Shown piece after piece: positions 45,202 through 54,388 of a stretch of 64,000 nucleotides of DNA. This stretch comes from JAWLEP01 sp964553045 (GTDB lineage Bacteria; Fermentibacterota; Fermentibacteria; Fermentibacterales; JCC-6). Each line of letters starts with the position of its first letter. The first letter of the stretch is position 1. The notes under the pieces were generated by a model. It was given only the letters and a program-made list of their open reading frames with translations. It did not search any database and was not told the DNA's origin. The position numbers were made by a program, and so were the translations under genes. The stretch lies in assembly GCA_964553045.1 (NCBI GenBank), contig CAZKJG010000007.1:69932-133931 (forward strand), read 5' to 3'.

Positions 45202-46278
45202 TTGCCGAAGAGGACCAACCCGCCGACAGGCCACCTGCGGGGGGGCCCCGGCCCGGTTCTGGGCTATCTCTGCCGGGCCTTTCCCCCGGGCGTGGCAGTG
45301 GGGCTGGGGATGCTGCCTCTCCGGCCCGCCCGGACGCTCAGCGGGGCCATGGCCACGCGGGGGGAGAAAAGGGTGAGACCCGACATCTGCCCGGCGGTGA
45401 AGGCCGTCCTGGGCGCCGTCCTCACTGAGGTTGGCCCCGTTTCAGGGGTTGACGTCTGGGCCGGCCTGGCCACCTGCGACGGCATCAGGAGGCTTTTCGG
45501 CGAGCTGGAAGGAATGACGGGGGTGCCGGTGATTCCTTTGCACCTTCCCTCCACCAGGACGCCCGAGGCATCCGGCTACTACGCCGGGGAGATGGAGGCA
45601 TTCACAGCCACCGCCGTAGAGCGCGGCTTCTCCGGGGGCTGGGATTCCGCCCGGGCCGGCGAGTACGAAGCCACCCTCCGCCAGACAGCCGGCATGCTGC
45701 GCGGAGCCGCACTCTCCGGCGATGTCGAGCCCCTGAAGCTGGCGGGACTGCTGAGGGACTTCTCCGAGACCCGCCCCACCGGAGGCGGCGACAGTCTGGC
45801 CCGCAGAATCGAACTGGCCGGGTCCGGCGAGTGGTCCACCTCCTACCGGGTAGCGGTGCTGGAGGTGCCTGGAGCCCCGGGCGACTGCCTCGTCCCGGAG
45901 GCTCTCTCGACCAGGGGTGCCGGAATGGTGGCCCTGGGCTGCGGCGCCCTGTGGGGGATACCGGAGGCTGAGCCTCCGGACTCGCCATCGCCGGGAGTCC
46001 TGGCGAGGGAGTACTTCGACGCCGTCCTCTGCGCCCGCTGCCGGCCCAACGATGCGGTATTCGGCCACCTTGAGCGTACCGTGGACGAGACCGGCGTGAA
46101 CGGTCTGGTGGTGACCACCATGCGCTTCTGCGACATGTGGTTTGCGGAGCGACTCAGGCTCCGCGCCCGCCTCCCTGTGCCGGTGCTGGTGCTGGACCGG
46201 GACCTCTCCCCCGCCGGCCGGGAGACGGCGGCCAACAGGCTGGACGCCTTCCTGGACTCGCTGGAGGCGACGCTGTGA
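45202..46278 (+). CDS. BcrBC/HgdB-like (2-hydroxyacyl-CoA dehydratase D-component) subunit, single domain
   Basis: About 358 residues from TTG 45202. The order of blocks (VLGYLCRAFPPGVAVGLGMLP, DICPAVKAVLG, CDGIRRLFGELEG, then VNGLVVTTMRFCDMW and a PVLVLDRD strand) follows HgdB/BcrB-type proteins that bind a 4Fe-4S or double-cubane cluster through Cys. The frame could begin at 45184. It overlaps the next gene by GTGA. This family carries out low-potential radical reductions or eliminations, driven by an ATP-hydrolysing activator that is encoded two genes downstream. Confidence 0.75.
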   Translation: MPKRTNPPTGHLRGGPGPVLGYLCRAFPPGVAVGLGMLPLRPARTLSGAMATRGEKRVRPDICPAVKAVLGAVLTEVGPVSGVDVWAGLATCDGIRRLFGELEGMTGVPVIPLHLPSTRTPEASGYYAGEMEAFTATAVERGFSGGWDSARAGEYEATLRQTAGMLRGAALSGDVEPLKLAGLLRDFSETRPTGGGDSLARRIELAGSGEWSTSYRVAVLEVPGAPGDCLVPEALSTRGAGMVALGCGALWGIPEAEPPDSPSPGVLAREYFDAVLCARCRPNDAVFGHLERTVDETGVNGLVVTTMRFCDMWFAERLRLRARLPVPVLVLDRDLSPAGRETAANRLDAFLDSLEATL

Positions 46279-48806
46279 GAGACCCGGTGACCAAGCTGAG
46301 CGTGCATCAGTGGGAGGACCGGATAAGAGAGGTTCCGGAGGAGTACGTGGACCGCTGCCGCTTCCTTCGGGACCTGGTCCCGGGCGGCATACGCTATCTC
46401 TACAGCCCCTGGGAGTACTCGTGCCGCGGCGACACCCTGCTGCGCAGGCTCGGCTTCGACAGCTCCCGGGAGGGGCTGCGGCTGTGGAGCTTCCTCTTCA
46501 GCGAGCGCGACCGCCTCTTCCTGGCCTCCGAGAAGGGCTGGAAGGTGGTGGCCCTGATGAAGGACCTGGGGCAGACGGCACCGCTGGCCTACGCCTTCCC
46601 GGAGCTGCTGGCCTTCTACGCCGACGAGCTCTGGTGGGCCCCCTGCTTCAGCGAGGAGCCCCACCTGCTGGAAGAGGCCACCAGGCTGGGCGCCGGCGAG
46701 GAGATGTGCTTCGTACGGGCCGCCCTGGGGGCCATGGTGACCCTGGACTACTTCCCTGCCCCCGACCTGTGCATAGCGGCGGTGGGAGCGGTCTGCGACG
46801 ACTTCTCGGCGGTGATGCAGCTCATCGAGGCCCGGGGGCACCAGGTCCACTGGTGGGAGATGCCCCAGCTTCCCCCCGGCAACCGCGGCGCGTACCACCG
46901 GTTCGTCCGGGGCCAGCTGCGAGGGGTCGTGGGAGCCCTGGAGGAGCTCACCGGCAGGGCGGCCACCCCGGAGATGCTCCGCCGCGGGGTGGATATGTTC
47001 AGCAGGCTCCGGGGCAGGACCGCCCGTCTGAGGGAACTGGTCTACACTGCCAGGAGGCCGCCGCTTCCGGGCCTGGAGGCCTACCTGGCCGAGTTCCTGG
47101 CCATTCACGCCTGCAGCGAGCCGGTGGAGGTGTTCGCCGTCCTGGACGACCTGATCGGCCTGGCCGAGTCCAGGCTGGAGCGCGGCCTCTCGCCGCTGGG
47201 GGCGGACGACCCCATCCGTGTCCACTGGGTCAGCCCCCCCACGGACGCGGCCCTGGTTCCGCTGCTGGAGGATCTGGGGGGCTGCATAGCCGGCACCGAC
47301 TACCTGATCAACCATGCCTTCACGCCCTTCGCGGAGGGCGAGCCCCTGGACGCCGTGGCCCGCAGCTGCGAGACCGACCGGCTGGCAGGCCCCGTGAGCG
47401 CCCGGGCGGAGCGGATAGTGGAGGACGCCCGCAAGTACGGGGCCGAGGGCGTGATCATCTCCGGCATCTTCGGCGCCAGCCACTGCCCCTGGGACGAGAA
47501 GATCATCTCCAGGGCAGTGGAGGAACAGCTGGGCATACCCGTCCTCTCCTTCGACGTGCCCTTCTCCCCCGGCAGGCTCTCCGAGCAGGTCACCGGGCGT
47601 ATGGAGGCCTTCATGGACCTGCTGCGCAGCCGCCGGGGCAGCACTGTGGCGGTAACCGCCCCGGCAAACGCCCCCGAGACCACCGACCCCATGGACTACT
47701 TCCGCAACTCCATGGCGGTCGAGACCGACGAGGTCCGCCGCCTCAAGCGCCAGGGCCGGGGAGTGGTGGGCATCTACTGCGAGTACACGCCCAGGGACCT
47801 GATACGGGCGGCAGGGGCTCTGCCGGTATGCCTGTGCGGCGCCAGCCGCCGGACCATCCCTCCGGCGGAGACGGTCCTTCCCGCCAACCTGTGCCCGCTG
47901 ATCAAGTCGTCCTTCGGCTACATCCTCACCGGGCGGTGCCCGTTCTTCATGGTTTCCGACCTGGTGGTGGCGGAGACCACGTGTGACGGCAAGAAGAAGA
48001 TGTACGAGCTGATAGCCGACAGAAAGCCGCAGCACATACTGGAGCTCACCCAGAAGCCCGGCGAGGAGGCGGCCCGCCGGCACTGGTTCAGAGAGGTGAC
48101 CAAGCTCAAAGACCGCCTGGAAGAGGTCTTCGACACAGAGGTGACCGACGGAGCCATGCGCGGCGCCATCGGGGAGATGAACGCCGAGCGCAGCCTCCTC
48201 CGTCAGGCCATGATGCTGGGGGCCGAGGAGCGACCCGTACTCTCCGGAACCGAGCTGGCCAGGCTCCGTTATCGCGTCAGCGGCCTGTCCGTCCACAGGG
48301 AGATGCTGAAGCGGGTTTTGGACCTGGCCGGGAAGAGGCGCGAGTCCGGGGAGTACGCAGCGCCGGAGGGCACCCCCAGGGTGATAGTCTCCGGATGCCC
48401 CATGGCCGAGGGCACCCTGAAGGTCATAGAGACCATCGAGGAATCCGGCGGCATCGTGGTGGTGCAGGAGACCTGCTCGGGCTGGAAGCCCCTGGACCCC
48501 GTGTCCGAGGAGGGAGACCCGCTGGAGGCCATCGCAGAGAAGCACTTCCGCATACCCTGCTCCTGTATGACGCCCAACAGCGGCAGGCTGGAGCTGCTGC
48601 GGGAGCTGGCGGAGACCTTCCGGGCAGAGGCGGTTGTGGACCTGGTCTGGCAGGCGTGCCACACCTACAGCGTGGAATCCTTCAGCGTGTCGAAGTTCGT
48701 GAAAGAGGAGCTGGGCCTCTCCTACCTGAAGGTGGAGACCGACTACTCCAACGCCGACAGGGAGAGGCTGGGCATAAGGATACAGACCCTTCTGGAGATG
48801 GTATGA
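46275..48806 (+). CDS. Fused double HgdB/BcrBC-like reductase subunit
   Basis: 843 residues from GTG 46275. Two HgdB-like domains are joined. The first ends near CIAGTDYLINHAF and IISGIFGASHCPWDEK. The second begins at GVVGIYCEYTPRDLIRAAG and has VCLCGASRRTIPPAE, ANLCPLIKSS, ETTCDGKKKMYE and the C-terminal VWQACHTYSVE. The Cys-rich second half is canonical for cluster-binding subunits. Fusion of both subunits in one chain is unusual; with the preceding single-domain protein three HgdB-like domains occur in the operon. Confidence 0.8.
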   Translation: MRDPVTKLSVHQWEDRIREVPEEYVDRCRFLRDLVPGGIRYLYSPWEYSCRGDTLLRRLGFDSSREGLRLWSFLFSERDRLFLASEKGWKVVALMKDLGQTAPLAYAFPELLAFYADELWWAPCFSEEPHLLEEATRLGAGEEMCFVRAALGAMVTLDYFPAPDLCIAAVGAVCDDFSAVMQLIEARGHQVHWWEMPQLPPGNRGAYHRFVRGQLRGVVGALEELTGRAATPEMLRRGVDMFSRLRGRTARLRELVYTARRPPLPGLEAYLAEFLAIHACSEPVEVFAVLDDLIGLAESRLERGLSPLGADDPIRVHWVSPPTDAALVPLLEDLGGCIAGTDYLINHAFTPFAEGEPLDAVARSCETDRLAGPVSARAERIVEDARKYGAEGVIISGIFGASHCPWDEKIISRAVEEQLGIPVLSFDVPFSPGRLSEQVTGRMEAFMDLLRSRRGSTVAVTAPANAPETTDPMDYFRNSMAVETDEVRRLKRQGRGVVGIYCEYTPRDLIRAAGALPVCLCGASRRTIPPAETVLPANLCPLIKSSFGYILTGRCPFFMVSDLVVAETTCDGKKKMYELIADRKPQHILELTQKPGEEAARRHWFREVTKLKDRLEEVFDTEVTDGAMRGAIGEMNAERSLLRQAMMLGAEERPVLSGTELARLRYRVSGLSVHREMLKRVLDLAGKRRESGEYAAPEGTPRVIVSGCPMAEGTLKVIETIEESGGIVVVQETCSGWKPLDPVSEEGDPLEAIAEKHFRIPCSCMTPNSGRLELLRELAETFRAEAVVDLVWQACHTYSVESFSVSKFVKEELGLSYLKVETDYSNADRERLGIRIQTLLEMV

Positions 48807-48819
48807 GAGGTGGGTACAG

Positions 48820-49587
48820 GTGATCTACTGCGGAGTCGACATCGGCGCCAGGTCAACGGAGGTGGTGCTGTTCGACGGAGCCCAGGTTGTGGAGCAGGGC
48901 CTGGCCGACAGCGGCCACAGACCCTCGCAGAATGCAGACGCCCTGCTGGAGAGAACGCTGGCAGCCGCCGGTCTCTCCTCCGAAGAGATAGCCTCCACCG
49001 TGGCAACCGGCTACGGCAGGAACTACTTCCAGCGTGCTGACAGAGTCCTGTCGGAGATCATCTGCCACGCCACCGGTGTGGCCTATCTCTACCCGGGGGC
49101 CCGCACCGTCATAGACATCGGCGGCCAGGACTCCAAGATGATCCATCTCGACGGGAAGGGCAGGCCCACGGACTTCACCATGAACGACCGCTGCGCAGCC
49201 GGTACAGGCAAGTTCATCGAGATGACGGGTCAGACGCTGCAGACCCCGGTGGACAGCATGGGCGAGTTCACCAGGGGCCACATAGAGGCAGCGGAGATAT
49301 CCTCGATGTGCGCCGTCTTCGCCGAGAGCGAGATAGTCGGCCTGCTGCAGCACGGCACGCCTCCCGAAACCATACTGCGCGGGGTGTTCCGGTCGGTGGC
49401 CGCCCGAACGCTGACCATGGCCGGCCCCAACGCCATCCGTCCGCAGCTGGTCTTCACCGGCGGCGTGGCCAAGAACGGCGGCGTGGTCCGGGCCATGACC
49501 GAGGAGACCGGCCTGGAGGTCACCGTCCCTCCCGAACCCCAGATCACCGGCGCCCTGGGGGCGGCCATCGCCGCCTCCCGCCGGTGA
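48820..49587 (+). CDS. BadF/BadG/BcrA/HgdC-type activator ATPase
   Basis: 255 residues from GTG 48820. It has the ASKHA ATPase motifs GVDIGARSTEVVLF and IDIGGQDSKMI. The 4Fe-4S ligands are Cys in NDRCAAGTGKFIE and SMCAVFAESE, one per subunit, forming the cluster between two monomers. VFTGGVAKNGGVV completes the fold. It injects electrons into the reductase subunits upstream with ATP hydrolysis. It ends the operon. Confidence 0.92.
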   Translation: MIYCGVDIGARSTEVVLFDGAQVVEQGLADSGHRPSQNADALLERTLAAAGLSSEEIASTVATGYGRNYFQRADRVLSEIICHATGVAYLYPGARTVIDIGGQDSKMIHLDGKGRPTDFTMNDRCAAGTGKFIEMTGQTLQTPVDSMGEFTRGHIEAAEISSMCAVFAESEIVGLLQHGTPPETILRGVFRSVAARTLTMAGPNAIRPQLVFTGGVAKNGGVVRAMTEETGLEVTVPPEPQITGALGAAIAASRR

Positions 49588-49677
49588 GAGGAAGTCTGTC
49601 CTGCAGCGCTCTTGTTCCCGCATCTCGCTCAGACGCTCCAGGGCCTTCAGAAGGCCGGGCCCGGCCCCGCGTAGGTG

Positions 49678-49935
49678 CCCGCGTAGATGCCAGGCACTTA
49701 CGTTGAACGGTGATTACGTAGGGAATAGGCTTNNNNNNNNNNNNNNNNNNNNNNNNNNNNNNNNNNNNNNNNNNNNNNNNNNNNNNNNNNNNNNNNNNNN
49801 NNNNNNNNNNNNNNNNNNNNNNNNNNNNNNNNCCCGCGTAGATGCCAGGCACTTACGTTGAACGGTGATTACGTAGGGAATAGGCTTCAGATGCCCTTGT
49901 AGAGGGATTTCCTACCTCTGCACCAATCAACGTAA
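49678..49935. repeat. REP-like palindromic element spanning the scaffold gap
   Basis: The arm TGCCAGGCACTTACGTTGA (49688-49706, repeated at 49843-49861) is matched in inverse by TCAACGTAAGTGCCTGGCA at 49927-49945 after an imperfectly self-complementary middle. GTGCCTGGCAC palindromes are typical of REP elements spread by RAYT transposases. The rest of 49588-50216 contains no recognisable gene. Confidence 0.6.
49733..49832. other. Scaffold gap (100 N) flanked by identical 55-base ends
   Basis: One hundred N separate two contigs whose ends, 49678-49732 and 49833-49887, are the same 55 bases. A 55-base exact overlap is what a de Bruijn assembler with k=55 leaves at a repeat boundary. The true sequence may simply merge the two ends, or may hold more copies of the REP-like element. 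Confidence 0.9.
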
Positions 49936-50216
49936 GTGCCTGGCACCGGGTGGGGGCACCGGGTCCAGATCGAAGTCCATGTCGACCACGTCGAAACCCT
50001 CCTCCGCGGAGAGCACATCCTCAGGGAACCGGTTCGCGGCCTCTGCAGATAGCGCTTCTCAGTTCTCCACTACACTGCGGCTTGGCAGGCGGGAATGCTG
50101 ATGTATATTACTGGTATAGAGCCTGTTAAGTACTGGCGCAGAATGTTTTGCCCATCTTATGCCCCCTTGTCGGAGGGGCGTGGTGAGGCCGTGAACGCCA
50201 GAAGCAACAGGGGTGG

Positions 50217-51914
50217 ATGTTGTCAGAGAAAGAGGTCGCCGAGCTAAAGAAGCGCCTGCAACGGCTGCAGAAGGAACAGGGGGACGGGCAACCCTCCGGT
50301 GAGCTGGTGGAAGCTCTCAACTCCCTTGGCTCCTCACTTTTCGCCACCAGTCCCGATGAGGCCGAGCGGTACGCTCTCATGGCGCGTGAGGCGGCCGGGA
50401 AGATCGGAGACCGGGCCGGCGAAGCCCGCAGCTTCCAGGTGGAGGGCTTCTCCCACTGGTCCCGGGGCAGCTTCGACAGAAGCGAGGATTGCTACCGGCG
50501 GGCGCTGGACGCCTACAGGCACACGGGCGACAGGAAGGGCATGGCGGACGCCATGAACAACCTGGGGGCCGCACTTGGGGTACGCTGCCGCCTTGACCTG
50601 GCCATAGACAGCTACACGAAGTCCATGCAGATCTACGAGGAGATCGGCTACGAGCACGGCGTCGGATCCACCAGCGCCAACATCGGGAACCTGTACAGGA
50701 GGATGGAGAGATACGAACCCGCCCTGGAGTACCAGAGTAAGGCACTGGGCATCTTCCGCAGCCTGGGAGACCGGCAGTACGAGGCTACCGTGCTGGGAAA
50801 CATAGGCAGCATCCTGATGGGGCAGGATCGCCCCGGTGAGGCGCTTGAGCGCTTCCGGGAAGCACTCCGGCTGTACGAGAGACAGGGCAACAGGAAGGGA
50901 GCTGCGTACTGCCTCCGTTACCTGGGGTCGGCATTCAGGAAGCTGGGAGATACAGACAGCGCCATAGAGTGTTGCCGTCAGGCGCTGGAGGCCGCCGAGG
51001 AGATAGAAAACAGACGGGGTATGCTTCTGGCATACAAGACGCTGGGCAGCAGCCATATGGACGCCGGTCAGCATGAACGCTCCCGGGAGTGCCTCCAACG
51101 TGCCCTGGAGCTGGCCCAGCAGATAGGAGTAAGGGACTCGGCCTACGAGATATGCCATGCGCTCTCCCGCGTGTACGAGAGGGAGGGTCGCTACAGGAGG
51201 GCGCTCGAGTACTACAAGCGCTACAGCGACCTTCAGGGTGAGATCCGGACCAGGGAGCTGACCGAGAAGATAGCAGTGATGGAGATCGAGCACGAGGTCG
51301 AGAAGAAGGAGAAGGAGGCCGAGATCCACCGCCTGAGAAACGTAGAGCTATGCCGGGAGATCGAAGAACGCAAGAAGGCCCAGAAGTCCCTCAGGGAGAG
51401 CGAGTCGAGATTCCGCAGTCTTTCCATAGAGGACCCGCTTTCCGGTTGCTTCAACCGGCGGTACTTCTTCGATATCGCCTCGCGGATAATCCGCAGGGCC
51501 GCCGAGGACGACGACAGCATCTCTCTGGTGCTGCTGGACCTGGATCACTTCAAGAAGGTCAACGACAGTTACGGTCACCAGGCCGGGGACAATGTTCTGA
51601 AGGAGTTCGTGGACCTGGCCACCTCCCTCATTCGGCCGGAGGACGTATTCGCCAGGTACGGGGGAGAGGAGTTCACCCTGCTCATGCCTGACACCGATCC
51701 GCAGGAAGCCAGGGCGACGGCAGAGAGAATCCGCAGCAGAACCGAGTCCCATGTATTCGGTGAGGGGGAGGAGGAGCTGGAGCTGACTGTCAGCGCCGGT
51801 GTCTGTCACACCGGGGAGACCGGTGAGGGAGAGCCCACATTGGACGGCTTGGTCAGGATCGCCGACAGCCGGCTCTACAGGGCCAAGTCGGAGGGCAGGA
51901 ACAGGATCCTGTAG
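50217..51914 (+). CDS. TPR-GGDEF diguanylate cyclase
   Basis: 565 residues. About eight TPR units of the Tyr/Ala-rich kind (residues 40-345) are followed by a charged coiled coil (350-400) and a GGDEF domain (405-560). The active site reads RYGGEEF and the inhibitory site RPED sits five residues before it. The catalytic start DPLSGCFNRRYF is intact. No membrane segment is present. The TPR array resembles that of the 1230-residue TIR protein. It should synthesise cyclic di-GMP in response to a protein partner. Confidence 0.9.
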   Translation: MLSEKEVAELKKRLQRLQKEQGDGQPSGELVEALNSLGSSLFATSPDEAERYALMAREAAGKIGDRAGEARSFQVEGFSHWSRGSFDRSEDCYRRALDAYRHTGDRKGMADAMNNLGAALGVRCRLDLAIDSYTKSMQIYEEIGYEHGVGSTSANIGNLYRRMERYEPALEYQSKALGIFRSLGDRQYEATVLGNIGSILMGQDRPGEALERFREALRLYERQGNRKGAAYCLRYLGSAFRKLGDTDSAIECCRQALEAAEEIENRRGMLLAYKTLGSSHMDAGQHERSRECLQRALELAQQIGVRDSAYEICHALSRVYEREGRYRRALEYYKRYSDLQGEIRTRELTEKIAVMEIEHEVEKKEKEAEIHRLRNVELCREIEERKKAQKSLRESESRFRSLSIEDPLSGCFNRRYFFDIASRIIRRAAEDDDSISLVLLDLDHFKKVNDSYGHQAGDNVLKEFVDLATSLIRPEDVFARYGGEEFTLLMPDTDPQEARATAERIRSRTESHVFGEGEEELELTVSAGVCHTGETGEGEPTLDGLVRIADSRLYRAKSEGRNRIL

Positions 51915-51940
51915 CACACCCGCCCCGTCCCCGGCCGCAC

Positions 51941-51961
51941 GAAAAATCCCGCCGCAGCGGG
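51941..51961 (-). terminator. Rho-independent terminator downstream of argJ
   Basis: On the minus strand a 5-bp GC stem (CCCGC, loop TGCG, GCGGG) is followed by ATTTTTC. It lies about 150 bases past the argJ stop codon. The stem is short but the T-run is clear in otherwise GC-rich DNA. Confidence 0.55.
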
Positions 51962-51983
51962 CCATGGCAGCAGTTGCTGACCA

Positions 51984-52040
51984 TGTCGGCGTTTGACCCC
52001 GGCAGGCCCATCAGCCCGGTGATGGGTGGGGAATGTGAGT
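51984..52040 (+). repeat. Insertion-sequence-end-like repeat, copy 1
   Basis: The sequence begins GTCGGCGTTTGACCCCGGC and runs to GGGTGGGGAAT-GTGAGT. It is repeated with about six mismatches at 59990-60045 in the same orientation. The GTCGNCGTTTGACCCC start resembles termini of IS21-family elements. No transposase lies next to it. Confidence 0.5.
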
Positions 52041-52109
52041 TCGGGCGAAGGCCGGAAGTCCGGTTTCCCGTTGGCCGCATGGGGTGGAGCCTTCGCCCCG
52101 AGCTCCCCA

Positions 52110-53318
52110 TCAGGTGGAGTACTCGGCGTTTATGCGCACGTACTCGTAGGAGAAGTCCGACCCCCAGGCGGTGGCGCTGCCTTCGCCCTGGTGCATGTCG
52201 AGCACCACCTCGATGTGAGTGGCCCGCATCTTCCGCTTGGCGCGGGTGCGGTCGTAGTCGGTGGGCTGGCCGCCCTCCATTATTCGAACGGCGCCCTTGC
52301 TGGTGCCGATGGAGAGGTCCAGCCTCTCCGGGTCGAAGTCCACGCCTGCACGGCCGGCGGCTGCCAGTATCCGTCCCCAGTTGGGGTCCCTTCCGAACAT
52401 GGCCGTCCTGACCAGGTTCGAGTTGCTGATGGTCCTCGCTATTCGCCGCGCCGCTTTGTCGTCCGGCGCACCGGTTACCCGGTAATCGATCAGCTTGGTG
52501 GCTCCCTCGCCGTCGGAGACGATCAGCCGGGCCAGGTGGGCGCACATCTTGCGGAGGTGCCTGCGGAATGTCTCGCAGGCCTTTCCCTCCTGTGTGACCT
52601 TCCTGTTGCCGGCCGCACCGTTGCAGAGTACGCAGACCGTATCGTTGGTGGAGGTGTCGCCGTCCACGGAGATCATGTTGAAGGTGTCGCGGTTGATCTC
52701 TTCCAGGGCCTTCTGAAGAAGCTCGCTGGATATGGCCATGTCGCAGATGATGAAGGCGAGCATGGTTCCCATGTCGGGGTGTATCATGCCCGAGCCCTTG
52801 GCGATGCCGCCCATCCTTATCCGCTTGCCGCCCAGGCTGAAGGAGGTGTAGCCCTCCTTGGCGAAGGTGTCGGTGGTGAGGATGGCGTTCGATGTGAGCT
52901 TGCCGGCGATCTTCCTGCCGGAGAGCTTCGAGGCCACGGTGCGAATGCCCTGGCTCACCTTCTCGGAGGGCAGCTGCTTTCCGATGAGGCCGGTGCTGGC
53001 CACGAAGACGTCCTCGGGCAGGAGTCCCAGCTCCTCGGCGGTGACGTCCGCCATCATCTTCGCGTCGAGCCTTCCCTGCTCGCCGGTACAGGCGTTGGCG
53101 TTTCCGGAGTTGACGACGATGGCCTGTATGCGGCCGTCCTGCACATGGCGGCGGCTGAGCTTCACCGGCTCGGCCTGCACAACGTTGCGGGTGAAAACGG
53201 CGCCGGCCGCCGCCGGGGTCTTCGAGTAGATGATCGCCAGGTCCCGCCGCTTGGAGCGTATTCCTATGTGGGCGCCCCAGCTCCGGTAGCCCTTAACGTC
53301 CGATATGCTCTCATGCAT
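52110..53318 (-). CDS. argJ: Glutamate N-acetyltransferase ArgJ
   Basis: 402 residues. It has VVNSGNANACTG, STGLIGKQLP, the proenzyme-cleavage segment KGSGMIHPDMGTMLAFI and SVDGDTSTNDT. The Thr that becomes the nucleophile follows Gly rather than the usual Ala (MGTML instead of MATML). ArgJ moves the acetyl group from N-acetylornithine to glutamate; some also use acetyl-CoA. It is the last gene of argB-argD-argC-argJ. Confidence 0.94.
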   Translation of the reverse strand: MHESISDVKGYRSWGAHIGIRSKRRDLAIIYSKTPAAAGAVFTRNVVQAEPVKLSRRHVQDGRIQAIVVNSGNANACTGEQGRLDAKMMADVTAEELGLLPEDVFVASTGLIGKQLPSEKVSQGIRTVASKLSGRKIAGKLTSNAILTTDTFAKEGYTSFSLGGKRIRMGGIAKGSGMIHPDMGTMLAFIICDMAISSELLQKALEEINRDTFNMISVDGDTSTNDTVCVLCNGAAGNRKVTQEGKACETFRRHLRKMCAHLARLIVSDGEGATKLIDYRVTGAPDDKAARRIARTISNSNLVRTAMFGRDPNWGRILAAAGRAGVDFDPERLDLSIGTSKGAVRIMEGGQPTDYDRTRAKRKMRATHIEVVLDMHQGEGSATAWGSDFSYEYVRINAEYST

Positions 53319-53344
53319 TCAGTGGATCCTCCCTGTCCGGATGA

Positions 53345-54388
53345 TCACGGATGCAGCGGAAGGGCCTGCAGGCCGGTCTCGGCAGGCAGGTCGAACATTA
53401 TGTTCATGTTCTGCACGGCCTGGCCCGCAGCACCTTTCACGAGATTGTCTATGGAGGAGATGACCATGGCCGTTCCGGTCCGGTCATCCCAGTCGGCGTA
53501 TATGTCGACGAAGTTGCTTCCCCGCACGTGCTTCACCCCCATGGGATGGCCCAGCAGGCGGATGAAGTAGCAGTTTCCGTAGGCCTCCTGCAGGCAGTCC
53601 ACCATCCTCTCCCTCGAGATCCCGCTCTCCGCCGGACGGGCGTAGATGGTGGAGAGTATGCCCCTGTCCACGGGCAGCAGGTGTGGGGTGAACAGAATGG
53701 AGGGCTCGGCGCCGGCGTACGCCCCCAGCACCTCCTGCATCTCGGGGGTGTGCCTGTGGCTGCGCAGCCCGTAGGGGGTGAAGTTGCCGAACACCTCCGG
53801 GAAGTGGGTCTTCTGCCTGGCCTTGGCCCCGGCCCCGGAGACGCCTGTCTTGGAGTCGGCGCAGATGCCCTCCGGCGACAGCATACCGCAGCGGAGCAGC
53901 GGGGCGAGCGGCAGTATCACCGAGGTGGGAAAGCAGCCGGGATTGGCCACCAGCGAAGCCCCGGCGATATCGTCGGCGAACAGCTCCGGCAGGCCGTACA
54001 CCGCCGACTCCATGTGCTCGGGGCAGCGGTGCTCCATTCCGTACCAGCTCCGGTACACGGCGGCCGATGAGAGGCGGAAGTCGCCGGAGAGGTCGATCAC
54101 CCGCGCCTTTCCCAGCCCGTAGGTGGCGACAAAATCCATCGAGACACCGTGGGGAAGCGCCAGGAACACGACGTCGACCCGGCTGCTGCTGAACGATTCC
54201 ATGGGCTCGGCGGTAATGTCGCGGACGTTGCTGTAGTGGGTGTGTATGTCGCCGATCACATCGCCATCCCTGCTTTCGGAGGTCACCAGGATTATCTCGC
54301 AGGAAGGGTGCTGACGGAGCAGACGGATCAGCTCCGATCCGGTGTACCCGGTGGCTCCGATCACCGCTGCCCTGATGCTACTCCCCAT
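53345..54388 (-). CDS. argC: N-acetyl-gamma-glutamyl-phosphate reductase ArgC
   Basis: 347 residues with the NADP-binding VIGATGYTGSELIRLL at the N-terminus, HGVSMDF, the catalytic Cys in VANPGCFPTS and GVSGAGAKAR. It reduces N-acetylglutamyl phosphate to the semialdehyde, the third step of arginine synthesis. It overlaps argD by eleven bases. Confidence 0.95.
   Translation of the reverse strand: MGSSIRAAVIGATGYTGSELIRLLRQHPSCEIILVTSESRDGDVIGDIHTHYSNVRDITAEPMESFSSSRVDVVFLALPHGVSMDFVATYGLGKARVIDLSGDFRLSSAAVYRSWYGMEHRCPEHMESAVYGLPELFADDIAGASLVANPGCFPTSVILPLAPLLRCGMLSPEGICADSKTGVSGAGAKARQKTHFPEVFGNFTPYGLRSHRHTPEMQEVLGAYAGAEPSILFTPHLLPVDRGILSTIYARPAESGISRERMVDCLQEAYGNCYFIRLLGHPMGVKHVRGSNFVDIYADWDDRTGTAMVISSIDNLVKGAAGQAVQNMNIMFDLPAETGLQALPLHP

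Noticed and set aside
45843..48662. A 939-codon open frame antisense to the double HgdB-like gene
   Set aside because: It is a by-product of GC-rich codons on the other strand; its translation is repetitive and lacks domains, while the plus-strand gene has clear cluster motifs.
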